Part shown: positions 1-11,000 of the stretch, piece by piece
Position numbering within the stretch: position 1 is the first letter of the stretch
How the letters are laid out: each line of letters starts with the position of its first letter
DNA from: Cunninghamia lanceolata
Lineage: Eukaryota > Streptophyta > Pinopsida > Cupressales > Cupressaceae
Assembly (NCBI GenBank): GCA_027924645.1
Contig: BSBN01001017.1
Location: forward strand, 8,644,501 to 8,708,500
DNA: 64,000 bases
Reading direction: 5' to 3'
Program-made: the position numbers and the translations under genes
The notes under the pieces: model-generated
Seen by the model: only the letters and a program-made list of their open reading frames with translations
Database searches by the model: none
Told to the model about the DNA's origin: nothing

Positions 1-1041
1 TCCTTTTTCAAACCTCAAACTGAAAATATAGTAGCCAAGGTCCAAGAAGAGAAAGAGGAAATCAAGGAAATATCAGCCCAGTTAAGGAAACTTACTACTA
101 AGATTACTCACCTGAGAAGCCAAAACTTCTATTCTCAGCCTAATCAGAATAGAGGCTATACCAATGATAGACCTAGTTATCCTGACAGGGGGTATAACAA
201 CAATAACAGTGGCAACAACAATCCTCCTAGACAGCCTAGAGTATGGAACTCCAGGCCAAATAACGGTTCCTTACCATCACCTTTAGATAATCAGCCTCCT
301 AGTGAAGCTAAATAGACTACTAGAGTCAATCTTGTTGAGGCAGCTCTCACTAATTGGTGTAGGATACACAATACTAATGCTCATGCAGAGTTAGATTGCC
401 CACAATTTCAAATTGCTGCAAGTATTTTCCAAACTGAGGTGTCTAATACTGCAGGAAATTCACATCATGTAGAAGGGAATGAGATTATTCCTTGTGGATA
501 TGATTCAGCTTTAGTACTAGAAAGTTATATTGATCAACCTAATTAGCAGACTGTGTCCTCTCATCAACATTATACCCAGACATGTGAAGAATCAGCTATG
601 GTTTTTGAGTCAAATTACATTTTTCCCTTTGAGGATGACAATGAGCCATCACATGAACATGAGGAGGTACATGCTTACCACCAGCAGTACCAGGGTAAGC
701 ATAACTATAACTTGAGAAATAATGCCAACAGACCTACCGGTCCATTGACCTCTTCTTTACCTCTGAATAATTTCAACACACCTCCTTATCCCAAAGCAAG
801 CAATAACCCAGGATTTCCCAAGGTTAATGCTCAATATTTAGCGTCACCAAACACAACATCAAAAGCTTTGAATATGCCTCATGAATCTGACAAGTTAGTC
901 ACCTATTTGGCAGATGAGATGAAAAAGATCAAAATCAGCCTATCCTTGTCAGAGTTGCTGAAAACCCCAGCCATTAAGAAAGCATTCATGAAATCACTAA
1001 ATGATCCTACTCCCAAAGAAGATAGCCATACTTTAGGTTAG
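1..1041 (+). pseudogene. gag: gypsy gag, C-terminal part, decayed
   Basis: Gag is the nucleocapsid-forming structural protein of the retroelement. Frame 1 is open from the window edge apart from TAG codons at 313 and 544 and a TAG ending the segment at 1039. The protein begins with a charged coiled-coil-like stretch (residues 1-40), then an Asn/Pro/Tyr/Gly-rich linker (about residues 45-100). A zinc-knuckle variant with Cys, His, His and Cys spaced x2, x4, x4 lies at 358-399. This spacing, rather than CCHC, is seen in Tat/Ogre gag proteins as I recall them. The downstream part (553-1041) is Gln/Asn/Pro-rich with no recognised domain. The start codon lies outside the window. Confidence 0.75.
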
Positions 1042-1791
1042 TCTAGAGGTAAGGATCATGCTGTCAGAGATAATAATGTTAAAATTAAAGTCCCAGCTAC
1101 TGTTCAAGCTGCAGAGACCTCTCACATGACCTTGTACAGAGATAAGAGTGAATCACCCCCATTTCTCCTTACCATATGAATGTTTGGTAAGAATTTGCAT
1201 AACTGTTTAGTAGATTCAGGAGCATCCACCAATGTCATGCCCTTGTCCATATGTAATGCTTTAGGGTTGTATCCTGCTAAATCTTTGAAGAAGATAACTC
1301 AGCTGGAAAAAATAGAAGTAAGTGTGGTAGGAGAATTAACTCACATTCACATGCAACTGGCATCAAACCCTAGGATCTAGTACTATATTGACATTCAGGT
1401 AGTTGACATACCTGATACATATGGGATGCTACTTAGTATAGATTGGTCCAAAACCCTCAACGGATATATGTCTACCGACTTCAGTCATATGTGGCTACCT
1501 TGGAAAGGGATTCCAAACTAGATAAGGGTAGATGTTGAACCAAGCATGAAACACATGATCACCAAGTACAAAAAAACAAATGAGATCATGTACGTGAATG
1601 TTAAACCTGGAGTTTACTCCATTAGAGCTCAGACTGTTAAGATAAAGGAAGTCCTGATGTATGATTTTCATGATGATCATCCTCAGGATGATAATGCTAT
1701 AGTTTTTGGTTTTGATCATGATCATGGAGACGAAATAGAAATAGATTATTTCAAGAGTTTTGAAATATACTTGTCCAAATAGGTAAAATGA
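1042..1791 (+). pseudogene. gypsy aspartic protease region, decayed
   Basis: Same frame as gag. The retroviral-type aspartic protease motif DSGAS, preceded by the hydrophobic LVDSGAS context, sits near 1210-1230 and is followed by a typical NVMPLSICNALGL stretch. The second half with the GMLLSIDWSKTLN context is at about 1425-1465. The protease would cleave the Gag-Pol precursor. Stops interrupt it at 1177 (TGA), 1378 (TAG), 1519 (TAG), 1780 (TAG) and 1789 (TGA). The region after 1546 is Asp/His-rich and is probably a linker. The active-site triad is intact but the frame is not, so this copy cannot make a functional enzyme. Confidence 0.8.
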
Positions 1792-2430
1792 TGTCAATTA
1801 TTGGATATACCTATTCACGATATTTTGATCGATGGTCGGTGCAGATTACACGATGAAGCACATTCTGAGAAAACTTGTGAAGCCTACAACGACATGATGG
1901 AGCTTGAGCAAACATGTGGAGAGGCATCATCATCATCAGAGGTAAGTTCCACATATAGTGATGATGATCATACTAATTTTTGTTCATATGCTACAGGAAT
2001 AGGAGAGGCTATGAGTCAGGATGAGGATTTTATCCAGATGACAGAAGAAATTCTGGTCTACAATGAGAACAAGGGTAAAGAAAATAATAAGATCACCTAG
2101 GAAGTGATTGTTTGATGGAGTTAGATTATGAGTTATTTGACGACGACAGAGGCAGTAACTTGACCAGATTTGAGGAGTTTTTATCAGGGGAAATTAAAAA
2201 GATGATAGAACAGTAGAGACCTCCACAAGATGCACTGTCTGAAGGATGGTACAGGTTGCATGAGGCACCTCACTCAGAGACTGCTTGTTCACTGTGTTTA
2301 CATATTTTAAAGAGATATTTAGTGCCTAGTCTAGGAGATCACCCTTCTGATGATGGAAAGAAAGAAGAAAGATCAGCTTCACATATGGCGGATAAGGTAA
2401 AGTTTAAGAAAATTGAAATATCTAAGTTAA
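1792..2430 (+). pseudogene. acidic linker between protease and first RNase H, with two knuckle-like motifs
   Basis: Frame 1 continues to a TAG at 2098; frame 3 carries the coding signal from about 2115 with one TAG at 2214. The peptide is acidic and Ser-rich. It holds two related motifs: Cys-x2-His-x3-His-x4-Cys at 1840-1878, and a copy at 2250-2288 in which the first Cys is Tyr. Both resemble the gag knuckle at 358-399. No known domain is recognised. The frame changes near 2110 and near 2420 are the only clear ones in the first 5.9 kb. The motifs may bind nucleic acid, but that is inference. Confidence 0.55.
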
Positions 2431-2431
2431 A

Positions 2432-3895
2432 ATGGATATCAGGTGGAGCAACTACCAGAGCTACAAAGAAGAAGAAGGCTCAATTAAGCCTCCTACTAAA
2501 GAAAAATTGTGGATCCTTAGATTTGATGGATCCAAGTCAAAACAAGGTGCTGGAGTGGGGATTGATCTCATTGATCCATTAGGAAAGTCCTACCTAGTAG
2601 CCTATAGACTGCAATTTCCCTGTACTAACAATGTAACAGAGTATGAAGCTCTAGTACATGGGATATTGTTTGCCCTTAAGAAGAAAGTAAAAATTCTACA
2701 TGTCTATGGAGACCCAGAATTAGTAGTGAGACAGGTGAGAGGAATTTACTCCTACAATTACAAAAGACTATCTAATTACAGACACAGGGTGTGGGACCTG
2801 ATTGAAGATTTTGATGCATTCAATATCACCCACGTATCCAGAGAACATAACCATAGGGCAGATGCTTTAGCCCAGACTGCTAGTACTTTAGAGCCACTGT
2901 CTATTTATGGTTTGAAGAGGTTTTTAGTAGAACTAATATCTGTGCCTTCAATATCAGATAATGTTACTAATCTCCAAGTCTTTGATGATGATCAGCATAT
3001 CTTGGATTTCATATCCAATAGAGATGTTTTTGATGCTCAGATCATAGATGAGAATCATACAGAAGATCATGTATGGGAAGAAGAAGAAATTTTAGAATTG
3101 CCTAGCAACAGGATTCCCAAAGGAATGATTGAATTAGAAAGAGCCTTTGATCTAGACAACATGATGAAGCAGAACGATCTTCCAAAAGCAGATGAAGGAG
3201 AATATTCACAAATAAATATTGGACAAAATGATGAAAAAAGGAATGTCCTGATAGGGAAGGTTTGCACAGAAGAAGAGTTAGAAGGAATAACTCAGGCACT
3301 CAAAGATTACATCCATGTCATTGCATGGACTTATGATGAGTTGAAAACATATGACACATCAGTCATAACTCATACCATACCTCTTAAACTAGATGCCAAG
3401 CCTTTTAGGCAGAAGCAAAGGCCAGTCAATGACTTGCTAGAACCCATAATTTTTGAGGAGGTTAAGAAATTGTTAAATGCAAGGATCATATTTCCTGTTA
3501 GGCACTCCACCTGGGTGGCTAATCTAGTGCCAGTAAGGGAGAAAAATGGTGACATCAGGCTATGTGTGGACTTTAGGACCCTGAACAGAGCTTCAGAGAA
3601 AGATAATTATCCTTTATCCTCTTTGGATGAAGTTCTACAGATTGTAAATGGAGCAAAAATGATGTCATTTCTAGATGTTTTTTCTAGTTATAACCAGGTA
3701 ATGGTTGACAAAATTGACAGACTGAAAACTACCTTCACCACAAAGTGGGGGATATTTGCTTATAGACGCATGCCGTTTGGGCTGATAAATGCTGGAGCAA
3801 CATTCCAGCGTGCAATGGACATAGCCTTCAGAGGTTTAATAGGAAAATGTATAGTCATATACATGGATGACTTAACAGTATTCTCTAAAGATTGA
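2432..3895 (+). pseudogene. extra RNase H domain followed by reverse transcriptase
   Basis: This is the longest open segment of the element, 487 codons. Residues about 27-150 form an RNase H fold of the plant RVT_3/archaeal-like type: Asp in the FDGSKSK motif near 2525, Glu in the NVTEYEAL motif near 2640, Asp in VYGDPELV near 2711 and Asp in HNHRADALA near 2860. A linker of roughly 150 residues follows. The RT fingers and palm run from about 3290: the CVDFRTLNRA motif (near 3565), MPFGLINAGATFQ (near 3770) and the catalytic YMDD box near 3862-3873. It copies the RNA genome into DNA. The frame ends in TGA at 3893, where coding similarity continues directly. RNase H placed before RT is the notable feature. 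Confidence 0.85.
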
Positions 3896-4630
3896 GGAAA
3901 CTATGTAGCAGATCTCAGAAATGTGCTGAAAAAATGTGAACAGTATGGGATATCCCTAAACCCCAAGAAATGTATATTTGGGGTAACAACAAGAAAGTTA
4001 CTCGGCCACCTGATAACTGAAAATGGGCTTATCATTGATCCTAACAGGGTGGATTCTATTATGAAAATACAGCTTCCTGGAAGCAAGAAAGAGCTCAAAT
4101 CTTACTTTGGTAAGATAAATTTTGTCAGGAAGTTTATCATTGGCTTTGCTGAAATTGTTAGACCTTTAAATGCTATGCTGAAAAAGGATGCAAAGATTGA
4201 GTGGACACTAGAGGCTAGAGCAGCTTTTGAAGGCATAAAGAAAGCTATATCTGAAGCTCCAGTGCTGATTAGTTTAGACTACACCAAGGACTTCTATATT
4301 TACTCATTTGCTTCAGAGCATATGTCTACAACAGTGCTGACACAAAGAAACAAAGAAAAGGAAGAGAAGCCTATAACATTCATGAGCTGCCCATTTAGAG
4401 ATGTAGAACTCAGGTACATGGATGTAGAAAGACAAGCCCTTGTTTTGGTTAGAGTAGTAAAGAAATTTAGGCACTATATGCTGAGAAGCAAGGTGATTGT
4501 TGTGGTACCTGATGTAGCAGTGAAGATGTTACTGATGCAGAGTGAGCTAGGTGAGAAGAGGGCTAAGTGGATCACGATCCTACAGGAATATGACATGGAT
4601 ATCATACCCATGAAACTAGTAAGAGGATAG
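3896..4630 (+). pseudogene. RT thumb and canonical gypsy RNase H
   Basis: Continues in the same frame after the TGA at 3893. The RT connection and thumb are recognised by the LNPKKCIFGV and LGHLITENGL motifs (about 3955-4030). The RNase H domain follows: the usual AFEGIKKAI, YTKDFYIYSFASEH and RYMDVERQALVLV blocks lie between about 4215 and 4450. The usual first catalytic Asp in the strand before the second block appears replaced (YSFASE where a D-A-S type motif is expected), so this RNase H may have been dead before the frame broke. The segment ends at TAG 4628. Confidence 0.75.
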
Positions 4631-5947
4631 GATTTAAGCCAGATGATATCATAGATTGATCCAAATATCACAAGTCAGCAGTATGTTATTAACGAGAAGG
4701 ATAGTGGAGAATGGTACTCAGACATTAGGCATATCCTGATTACTGGAAGATGTCCTCCCAGACTGTAGGATTCACAAAGAAGAGCCCTGAAAATAAAGTC
4801 CCAGAAGTACATGATGAAGGCAGGGGTACTTTTCAAGAAAAATTATGAAGGAATATACTTAAGATGCCTAGAAAGGCCAGAAGCAGACAAAGTGTTGTCA
4901 TAATTACATGACAAATTTGGAACAACACATGGGTCATCCTTAGCCACAACTCATGCTATTCTAAGGGTAGGATATTACTGGCCTACAATTTTTAAAGACA
5001 CTGCTGAACATATTAAATGTTGCCACACATGTTAGGTTGCTGCCAATAGAGAGAGATATGCTGCCCAACCTCCGCAGCCAGTGATGGAGATACGCCCATT
5101 TGCATAATGGGGCATGGATTTCATAGGACCAATTAATCCTCCATCATCATCCGGCCACAGGTACATTTTAACGATTACTGACTATTGTACCAGGTGGACT
5201 GAAGCTACTAGCACCAAGACCTGCAATGTAGATGATGTCATCAGATTTCTGGAAAGTAATATAGTCACTAGGTATGGGGTTCTCTATGCTTTGGTGAGTG
5301 ATAGTGGCTCTGCTTTTGCTTCAACCAAATTGTCAAGTTGGGCCATCGATTATGGGATCATATTGAAGTTCTCATCCAACTATTATCCTCAAGGGAATGG
5401 ATTGGCAGAATCCACTAATAAAAATTTGTTGAATATCATAAAGAAGTTAATAGAAAAGAACCCTAGGGAGTGGAATACCCTACTGAAGTATGCTTTGTGG
5501 GTAGACAGAACTAGAATGAAGGTTGCACTTTTTCATTTAGTGTATGGGGTGGATCCCATCATCCCCGTTAACCTGAAGATTCCTACCCTGCAGTTTGCCC
5601 AAGAGTACCTAGGCATAGACAATAACCAAGAAGCTAGGTTGCTTCAACTAATGCACCTGAAAGAGAAAAGAAGTCTGGCAATTGATCAATTTGCCAAACA
5701 TCAGGCTGTTGTCAAACGCTGGTTTGATAAGAGAGCCAAAGTAAAAGCCTTCAATATATTCGATTTAGTCCTGATGTGGGACAAAGCCCATGAGAGGAAA
5801 GGAGACCATGGTAAGTTTGACAAATTATGGATAGGTCCCTTCCAAATTTTTGAGATATTAGGAGACAACACTTTTAGGCTTAAACACTTGACAGGTGAGG
5901 ATGTTTCATTACTAGTTAATGGACAATTCCTCAAACATTATTTCTAA
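4631..5947 (+). pseudogene. gypsy integrase, decayed N-terminus and open core plus C-terminus
   Basis: 4631-5107 encodes the tail of RNase H and the zinc-binding N-terminus; stops lie at 4628, 4652, 4766, 5033 (all TAG) and 4901, 5105 (TAA). The His and Cys residues of the HHCC domain are visible around 4910-5035, ending in a CCHTC-like cluster. From 5108 the core is open for 277 codons: first catalytic Asp in WGMDFIGPI, second in the VSDSGSAF motif (normally SDNG), Glu in QGNGLAEST. The C-terminal GPF-type motif (LWIGPFQI) lies near 5830 and the frame ends at TAA 5945. No chromodomain is present. Integrase inserts the cDNA into the genome. Confidence 0.85.
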
Positions 5948-6580
5948 GCTTGAGTGGCTTCATGTCAGTCATGTGTATCATAGTGTATATTTGTATAGTT
6001 GTTTGTACAGTGTTATTTTGTTTTTGTTTTTGCTTTGTTTGCTTGTCGAGTTTTTGTTTTGGTTAGTCAAGATGATGTAGCTCATCACCCTAGAAAATAA
6101 CTAAATTGTTAGGATTCAAGTGATGAGAACACATTCATATATAGGTTATGACTCATTTTGAGAAAGTACTTATGATTAGGTTTGTGATATCTTTTCATCA
6201 GGGTGCCTTTTCTTAACCAAAGTGATTTTTTCACAATGACTCATCTAACAGCCTTGGGTTTATTGAACACACAAGTATAGGTGTTAAGTGAAAAATCTAA
6301 ATGGACTCTCTTTCTACCAATGCAATCTCCAACCTAAATCAGCAAGTGACCATACCTTGCACACTGAGCTTACATGATGACATCTGATTTATAGAATATA
6401 AAATATTGAAAAATCAAAAAAAGAAATAAAATTAGGCCATCTAAGTAACTCTACCGGGGCTATAGATGCCTACTGGCAATGGGGCTCTACTTAGGCTTGA
6501 AGAGAGTTAGAATACTATATATGAATGCGATCACCTCACTTGAATCATTGGAATTTGGTTGTTTTCTTTGGTGGCAAGTT
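5948..6580 (+). other. noncoding stretch after integrase
   Basis: AT-rich sequence without a supported reading frame, presumably the 3' untranslated part of the upstream element or a junction with the next one. No clear polypurine tract followed by a TG-starting LTR was found. Confidence 0.4.
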
Positions 6581-6695
6581 GTTGTGTGGTTACACAACAC
6601 ACCCCATTTTGACTTGACAAAATAGGGACCCAGCTTTTTACTTGGCTTGGCTTGTATTTTCTGCTTGCTAGCGGTCTGGTAAAGGTAAGTCATGC
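6581..6695 (+). repeat. leader block shared with 60918-61030
   Basis: The block starts with a small dyad (GTTGTGT and ACACAAC separated by 4 bases) and includes a near-identical stretch around AATAGGGACCCA, then a cytosine/thymine-rich part. The same order of features appears about 50 bases downstream of a primer-binding site at 60870. Both copies precede, by about 1.4-1.6 kb, a member of the same large ORF family. This suggests a common 5' leader. Confidence 0.7.
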
Positions 6696-6879
6696 AGGTT
6701 ACCCTGCATAAGGGGACTGGGTAAGTCATCATGATGAGATCAATTTTTCAAAGTTCATATTTCATGTCAATAACCTCGTGCTTGGATAGAGTACAAAATT
6801 TCATGCAGGTTTGCCTTTTGGATCACCTTGATATTCCTTAGAGAATGGCAGTTACGGTGAGTCAAAGTCTTGGTCAAAC

Positions 6880-7510
6880 CTGATATTCCGAGGGGGGTCA
6901 TAATTCTTAACATCAGTCATCTTATGAAAGATCACCCCGATCCAGTTTTATCACCTGATAAATCATTTATCTGGAGATCTAGCTGTCAATTTTAGGTGAT
7001 AGAAGCATTTACCCGTCGAACAACGTTATATATTTGGTGAGGGTCATATTCCCTATCTCCCCGATATTCTGAATATCACCCTGTCGCAAAATATCACCCT
7101 AAAGCCAATATCATGATGACATCATATAATCCTGATGAGACAAGAAAATTGCCATGACAATAATGTCATCATCCTTTTTACCTCGCAGAGGTATATTTCC
7201 AATAACAATCCTTTCTACATAACATGATGATGACGTCATAGTGCGACAATGATAAACTAAGCTATTGTCTTAATGACGTCATCCTGATATTCTAAGGAAA
7301 GGTCACTTTAGTTTAGGGGGTGATATTATAAACATCACCAGACATTCTGAACATCCCCTGATATTTTGAATATCACCCAATATTCTCAACATGACCTGAT
7401 CTATTAACATAAGTTTTCCCGCCAACAACAGAGGGTCATATTACACTGAGGGGGTCATATTACCAATATCACCCGATATTCCTAATATTACCTGATCTTC
7501 GGAAGATCAC
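6880..7510 (+). promoter_or_regulatory. dyad-motif-rich region with two TGACGTCA sites
   Basis: The words ATATCACC, GATATTC and their complements occur many times in both orientations, often paired as GATATTC followed by AATATCACC. Two perfect TGACGTCA palindromes lie at 7231-7238 and 7274-7281, 43 bases apart, and a TGACATCA variant precedes them. TGACG/ACGT cores are known binding sites of plant bZIP (TGA-type) factors. Whether this is the U3 of an LTR or a leader is not settled. Confidence 0.45.
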
Positions 7511-7868
7511 CCCGCTCCTCTTGCCACGCAACATTAAATGCCATAAATGCAATAGGTGGATTCCCGCCGATTGCGAATGCGATCCAGACACTTGGCAGCA
7601 TCCATTAATTAATGATAGGAGATCAATGGTTAAGATTGAATAAACCTTGTGTTGCCCTAATAAGGAGGATAAAAGTGAATTTACATCGTCATTTTACACT
7701 TACCTTGTAATAAAACCAGTTTTTACCGAGCACAGAGCTTTCAAACCCTCATACGACCTACCTGCAGACACACACTGCTTGCAGCAGAATAGGACACGTG
7801 ATTATCACTGGTATCTAAATCTCTTTCACATAATCATCAGCATAATCAAGGATTTAAGCGCTATCAAG
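7511..7868 (+). other. noncoding stretch upstream of the giant ORF
   Basis: Moderately AT-rich. It contains a weak TATA-like run near 7660 and ends in a plausible splice donor (AAGTAAGT near 7867). No gene is supported here; a 74-codon frame at 7647-7871 has no recognisable content. Confidence 0.35.
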
Positions 7869-8063
7869 TAAGTAATTAAAACCCTCCTCTTGTTATTTTT
7901 TGCATGTCCAGGTAGTATGCTTTTGCTAGTTTGAAGATGTATGTTGTGCATATCATGATGAAGCGATGATTAATTAATATAATGTGTATCATGCCGTGAA
8001 GATATAATGTTATATGCATGTATATGAAGTATTGTATGGTAAGACTGGTCCTGTTTATTATAG
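7869..8063 (+). other. putative intron in the 5' untranslated region of the giant ORF
   Basis: A GTAAGT donor follows CA near 7868 and a pyrimidine-poor acceptor ending TTATTATAG lies just before 8064; the ATG follows six bases later. The second family member has the same arrangement (donor CAG/GTATGA at 62267, acceptor TAG at 62481-62483, ATG seven bases after it). Splicing is inferred only from these consensus matches and their shared position. Confidence 0.4.
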
Positions 8064-8069
8064 GAAACC

Positions 8070-11000
8070 ATGGCAGACAAGAGGCTGACCAAATCTGATG
8101 CTGAATTTCTTAAACCAATGTTCACTTAGCCTGAAGGTGTACAGTTCAAGTATGGCGTCATCACAGATACACACCAGGGAAGCACTGATTTGGTCACTTG
8201 GTCATCTAGAATGCATGATGACAAAAATAATACCCTGTTGGATGCTGTTTTCATGTCAGGGATGTGGAACGCAGCTAGATTTCCCTATTCTATGGAGAAT
8301 CCAGAATTGATTATTGAATGTGCTAGAAATTACAACCCCCAAACAAGGAAAGTGGAAAAGCATGGTCGAGTGTATGCAGATTTGTCCATCAGGGGAATTG
8401 CAGCCACTTTCAATTTACCATTGGGAAAGAAGGTTGTCAGCATGGATCTGAAGAAGCTGGAAACTGAATATATAAACAACAAGAAGGATGTTAGGAAGAG
8501 AATGTATCAATGGAGGGCAAAGAATAGTCCTTATCCTGCAGCTGCCAAATTACAAGTGCATATGTACAAGTTTGACTTTGATGATGAATACCAGTTTATG
8601 ATAGCCCTACTTAGTAGAGTGACAGGCCAGCCTGAGGCTGGGAGTTTCAAAGATTGGATTTATGGGGTTATCCTGATGTGTCTGTATACAGACAATAAGC
8701 CATTATGGGCCAAAATGATAAGTGATGCCCTAAATGAACAACTCATGAACCTAGGAGGCCTAGAATGTTCATTTCATATGACTTCATATGTGGTATACTC
8801 ATGTGCATACAAAGGTACATTTAGTGCACTTGCAACAGAAGGAAAGATTGGTGGTACTACAAATGATACCCACATCTGGGATCATTATCCCCAATTGCAA
8901 AGACAAAATTATCTTCCAGATTAGAAATTAGTGAATGATGCATTTTCTATGCATCTGGTCAGGACAATGGAAGAAGATAGGACTAAAAGACTGAGCATGG
9001 AAGCTCAAGAAGTCATATACAGGCATGGTGCCTGGTTTATACAATATACTACATTTTCTTATATCAGAATAGAGGGCTTTGTAGGACAACCCCTCATGCT
9101 CTGAAGATATCCCATGGATGCAGTTGTTTTGATGGAGTTCATGAGATAGATATCCACAATATTGGATGCTTACAAAGCAAATAATAAGATTCCACCAGTA
9201 TTGTTTCCAGTAACACTGGGTTGGTATATATGCCAAGATTCTGATAACATTAAGAAGGCCATAGCTAGTCTAGACATGATGAAGTTACAGCCTTTCCCCT
9301 TGGTAAGATCATATGACCCATATCAGAGGATGTAAAAAATCATGGGGAAGCCCATCCATCAGAGGCACTTAGAGGATTTCTAGAGAGATTGTGAGGATGA
9401 AGCTGAGGCTAGAAGAAGAAAATACCAAAGGCTGACTCTCAACTAGATTAGGACTTTTGATTGTATTCCAGTGCCTGCTCAGTTAAAGAGGGATGACGGA
9501 AAAATAATAGCTGATGAATATGAAGAAAAGAAGATATACAATGACACAATCTCAACACCTGATCTTACACAGCCTGAGGATATCTCATTAGATCAATTTA
9601 CAGGCATGATGCTGCAGTTAACCTAGTCTTGGGTAAATGAACAAATAAATGCACTAAAGAAGAAGGGTGTAGCCCTTACAGTTGACAATAAGAAGAGGTA
9701 GGAGCTTCCTGACAATGAATATGATGACTTTCTTATTGAGAAGAGGAAATCTAAAGGAGAAAGAATGTCACCTCAAGAACAAAGCAAGAGACCACCGAGA
9801 GGTAAGAGAACTGATAATGAACCTAAAGGGGTAATAGTTGAAAGAGTGATTATAACAGCTGAGGATGCATCCCCATTAGGATAGGCATTAGCCTCATCAG
9901 CACCGCCTCCTATAGATAAACAAAAAGCTAAAATGATCTACAGGCCAGCTGTTGAAACTATTGAAACATATGAGGAGGGTCAGGCATCACAAAAACAAAT
10001 GGAAGAGGATGTTCCTGTTGATGAAGAGCCTAAAGAAGAGGACCCTATGCCCCTCATAAGGAAAAGAAAAGCACCTCAGGTGATGGCATCCACACCTAAG
10101 AAACCAAGAAAATTCATGAGAGGTGAAATAAGACATGCCCCTGTGATGATAAGGGGAGCAGGTGGAGAAGTATTTAGAAAGGAACTGCAACACAATGTGC
10201 CACTTCCCACAATTGTTCAGTTTAAGATTGAACAAGCTAAAGAACAAATGAAATAAGCCTCTAGGCCATTTTAAAGTAGTCTTGTCTCACTGGAGGAGAC
10301 AGTTGACTTATCTGATGATGAGGTAGTAAAGGATGTAACCTCTCAACAAATGGAAATCCTTGCTGCTAACATCCGCATAACTCCACAAGGAACTCCCTCA
10401 GTATAGGCGGCTGTGTTAGAAGAACTGAAGCAAGTGGAATAGGAAAAAGAGAACAACCCATAAAGGATTGTACAACAAATAGGGTTGGATAAACTAGTGG
10501 ATCAGGTGACTAGCCCCGAAGTGATAGATTTGACATACAGGGAGGATGTAGCACATCCTGAAAATCTAGTGGGTACACTGTAGAGAATAGAAAATGTTCA
10601 GGAGATTAAGTTGACAGAAACAAAAGGCCACACTACAGATATGGGCCAACAACAACAAGATATATCTAATGAGCCCAAAATAGTTGAAGTCCAAGAAAAG
10701 GGTGGAAATGAAAAGGCCATGATAAGTGAAGAAGTACCTCGGACTCAAGATGCTTCTGGTGAAAAGGGTACATTAGGTCAGGATGACCTAAAGATTCAAT
10801 GAATAGATACTACAGGTGCAGATCAGAATGTGATCCAAAATCAAGTAGAAGCACCTAAGGTAGATACAATGACATTCATGGATGCAAATGTGCCTCATAA
10901 TGAGGAAATTCCCAAAGGGGATGAAATAAAAGAGGATGAAGTAAAAGATCAGATACAGGATCATCATGTCGATGCATCGCAAGATCCTCCACCACAAGAA

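Larger units (their letters stand above)
1..5947 (+). mobile_element. Tat-like Ty3/gypsy retrotransposon, internal coding region (5' end outside window)
   Basis: A continuous succession of gag, aspartic protease, RNase H, reverse transcriptase, second RNase H and integrase is readable on the plus strand. Integrase after RT-RNaseH identifies Ty3/gypsy order. The C-x2-H-x4-H-x4-C knuckle in gag and the presence of a second RNase H resemble the plant Tat group. The body is mostly in frame 1 up to about 2100, frame 3 to about 2420 and frame 2 to 5947. I count about 17 in-frame stops, 12 of them TAG, so no intact polyprotein exists. The 5' LTR and start of gag lie left of the window and no 3' LTR was recognised directly after integrase. 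The extra RNase H position is unusual (see findings). Confidence 0.9.

Noticed and set aside
7647..7871. 74-codon ORF upstream of the giant ORF
   Set aside because: No recognisable motif and it overlaps the probable splice donor; kept as noncoding.
5947..8070. Gypsy pol and the giant ORF as one element
   Set aside because: Possible, but the shared leader block lies after a primer site in the second copy, which suggests that a separate element starts near 6581. No LTR boundary was found, so neither reading is asserted.
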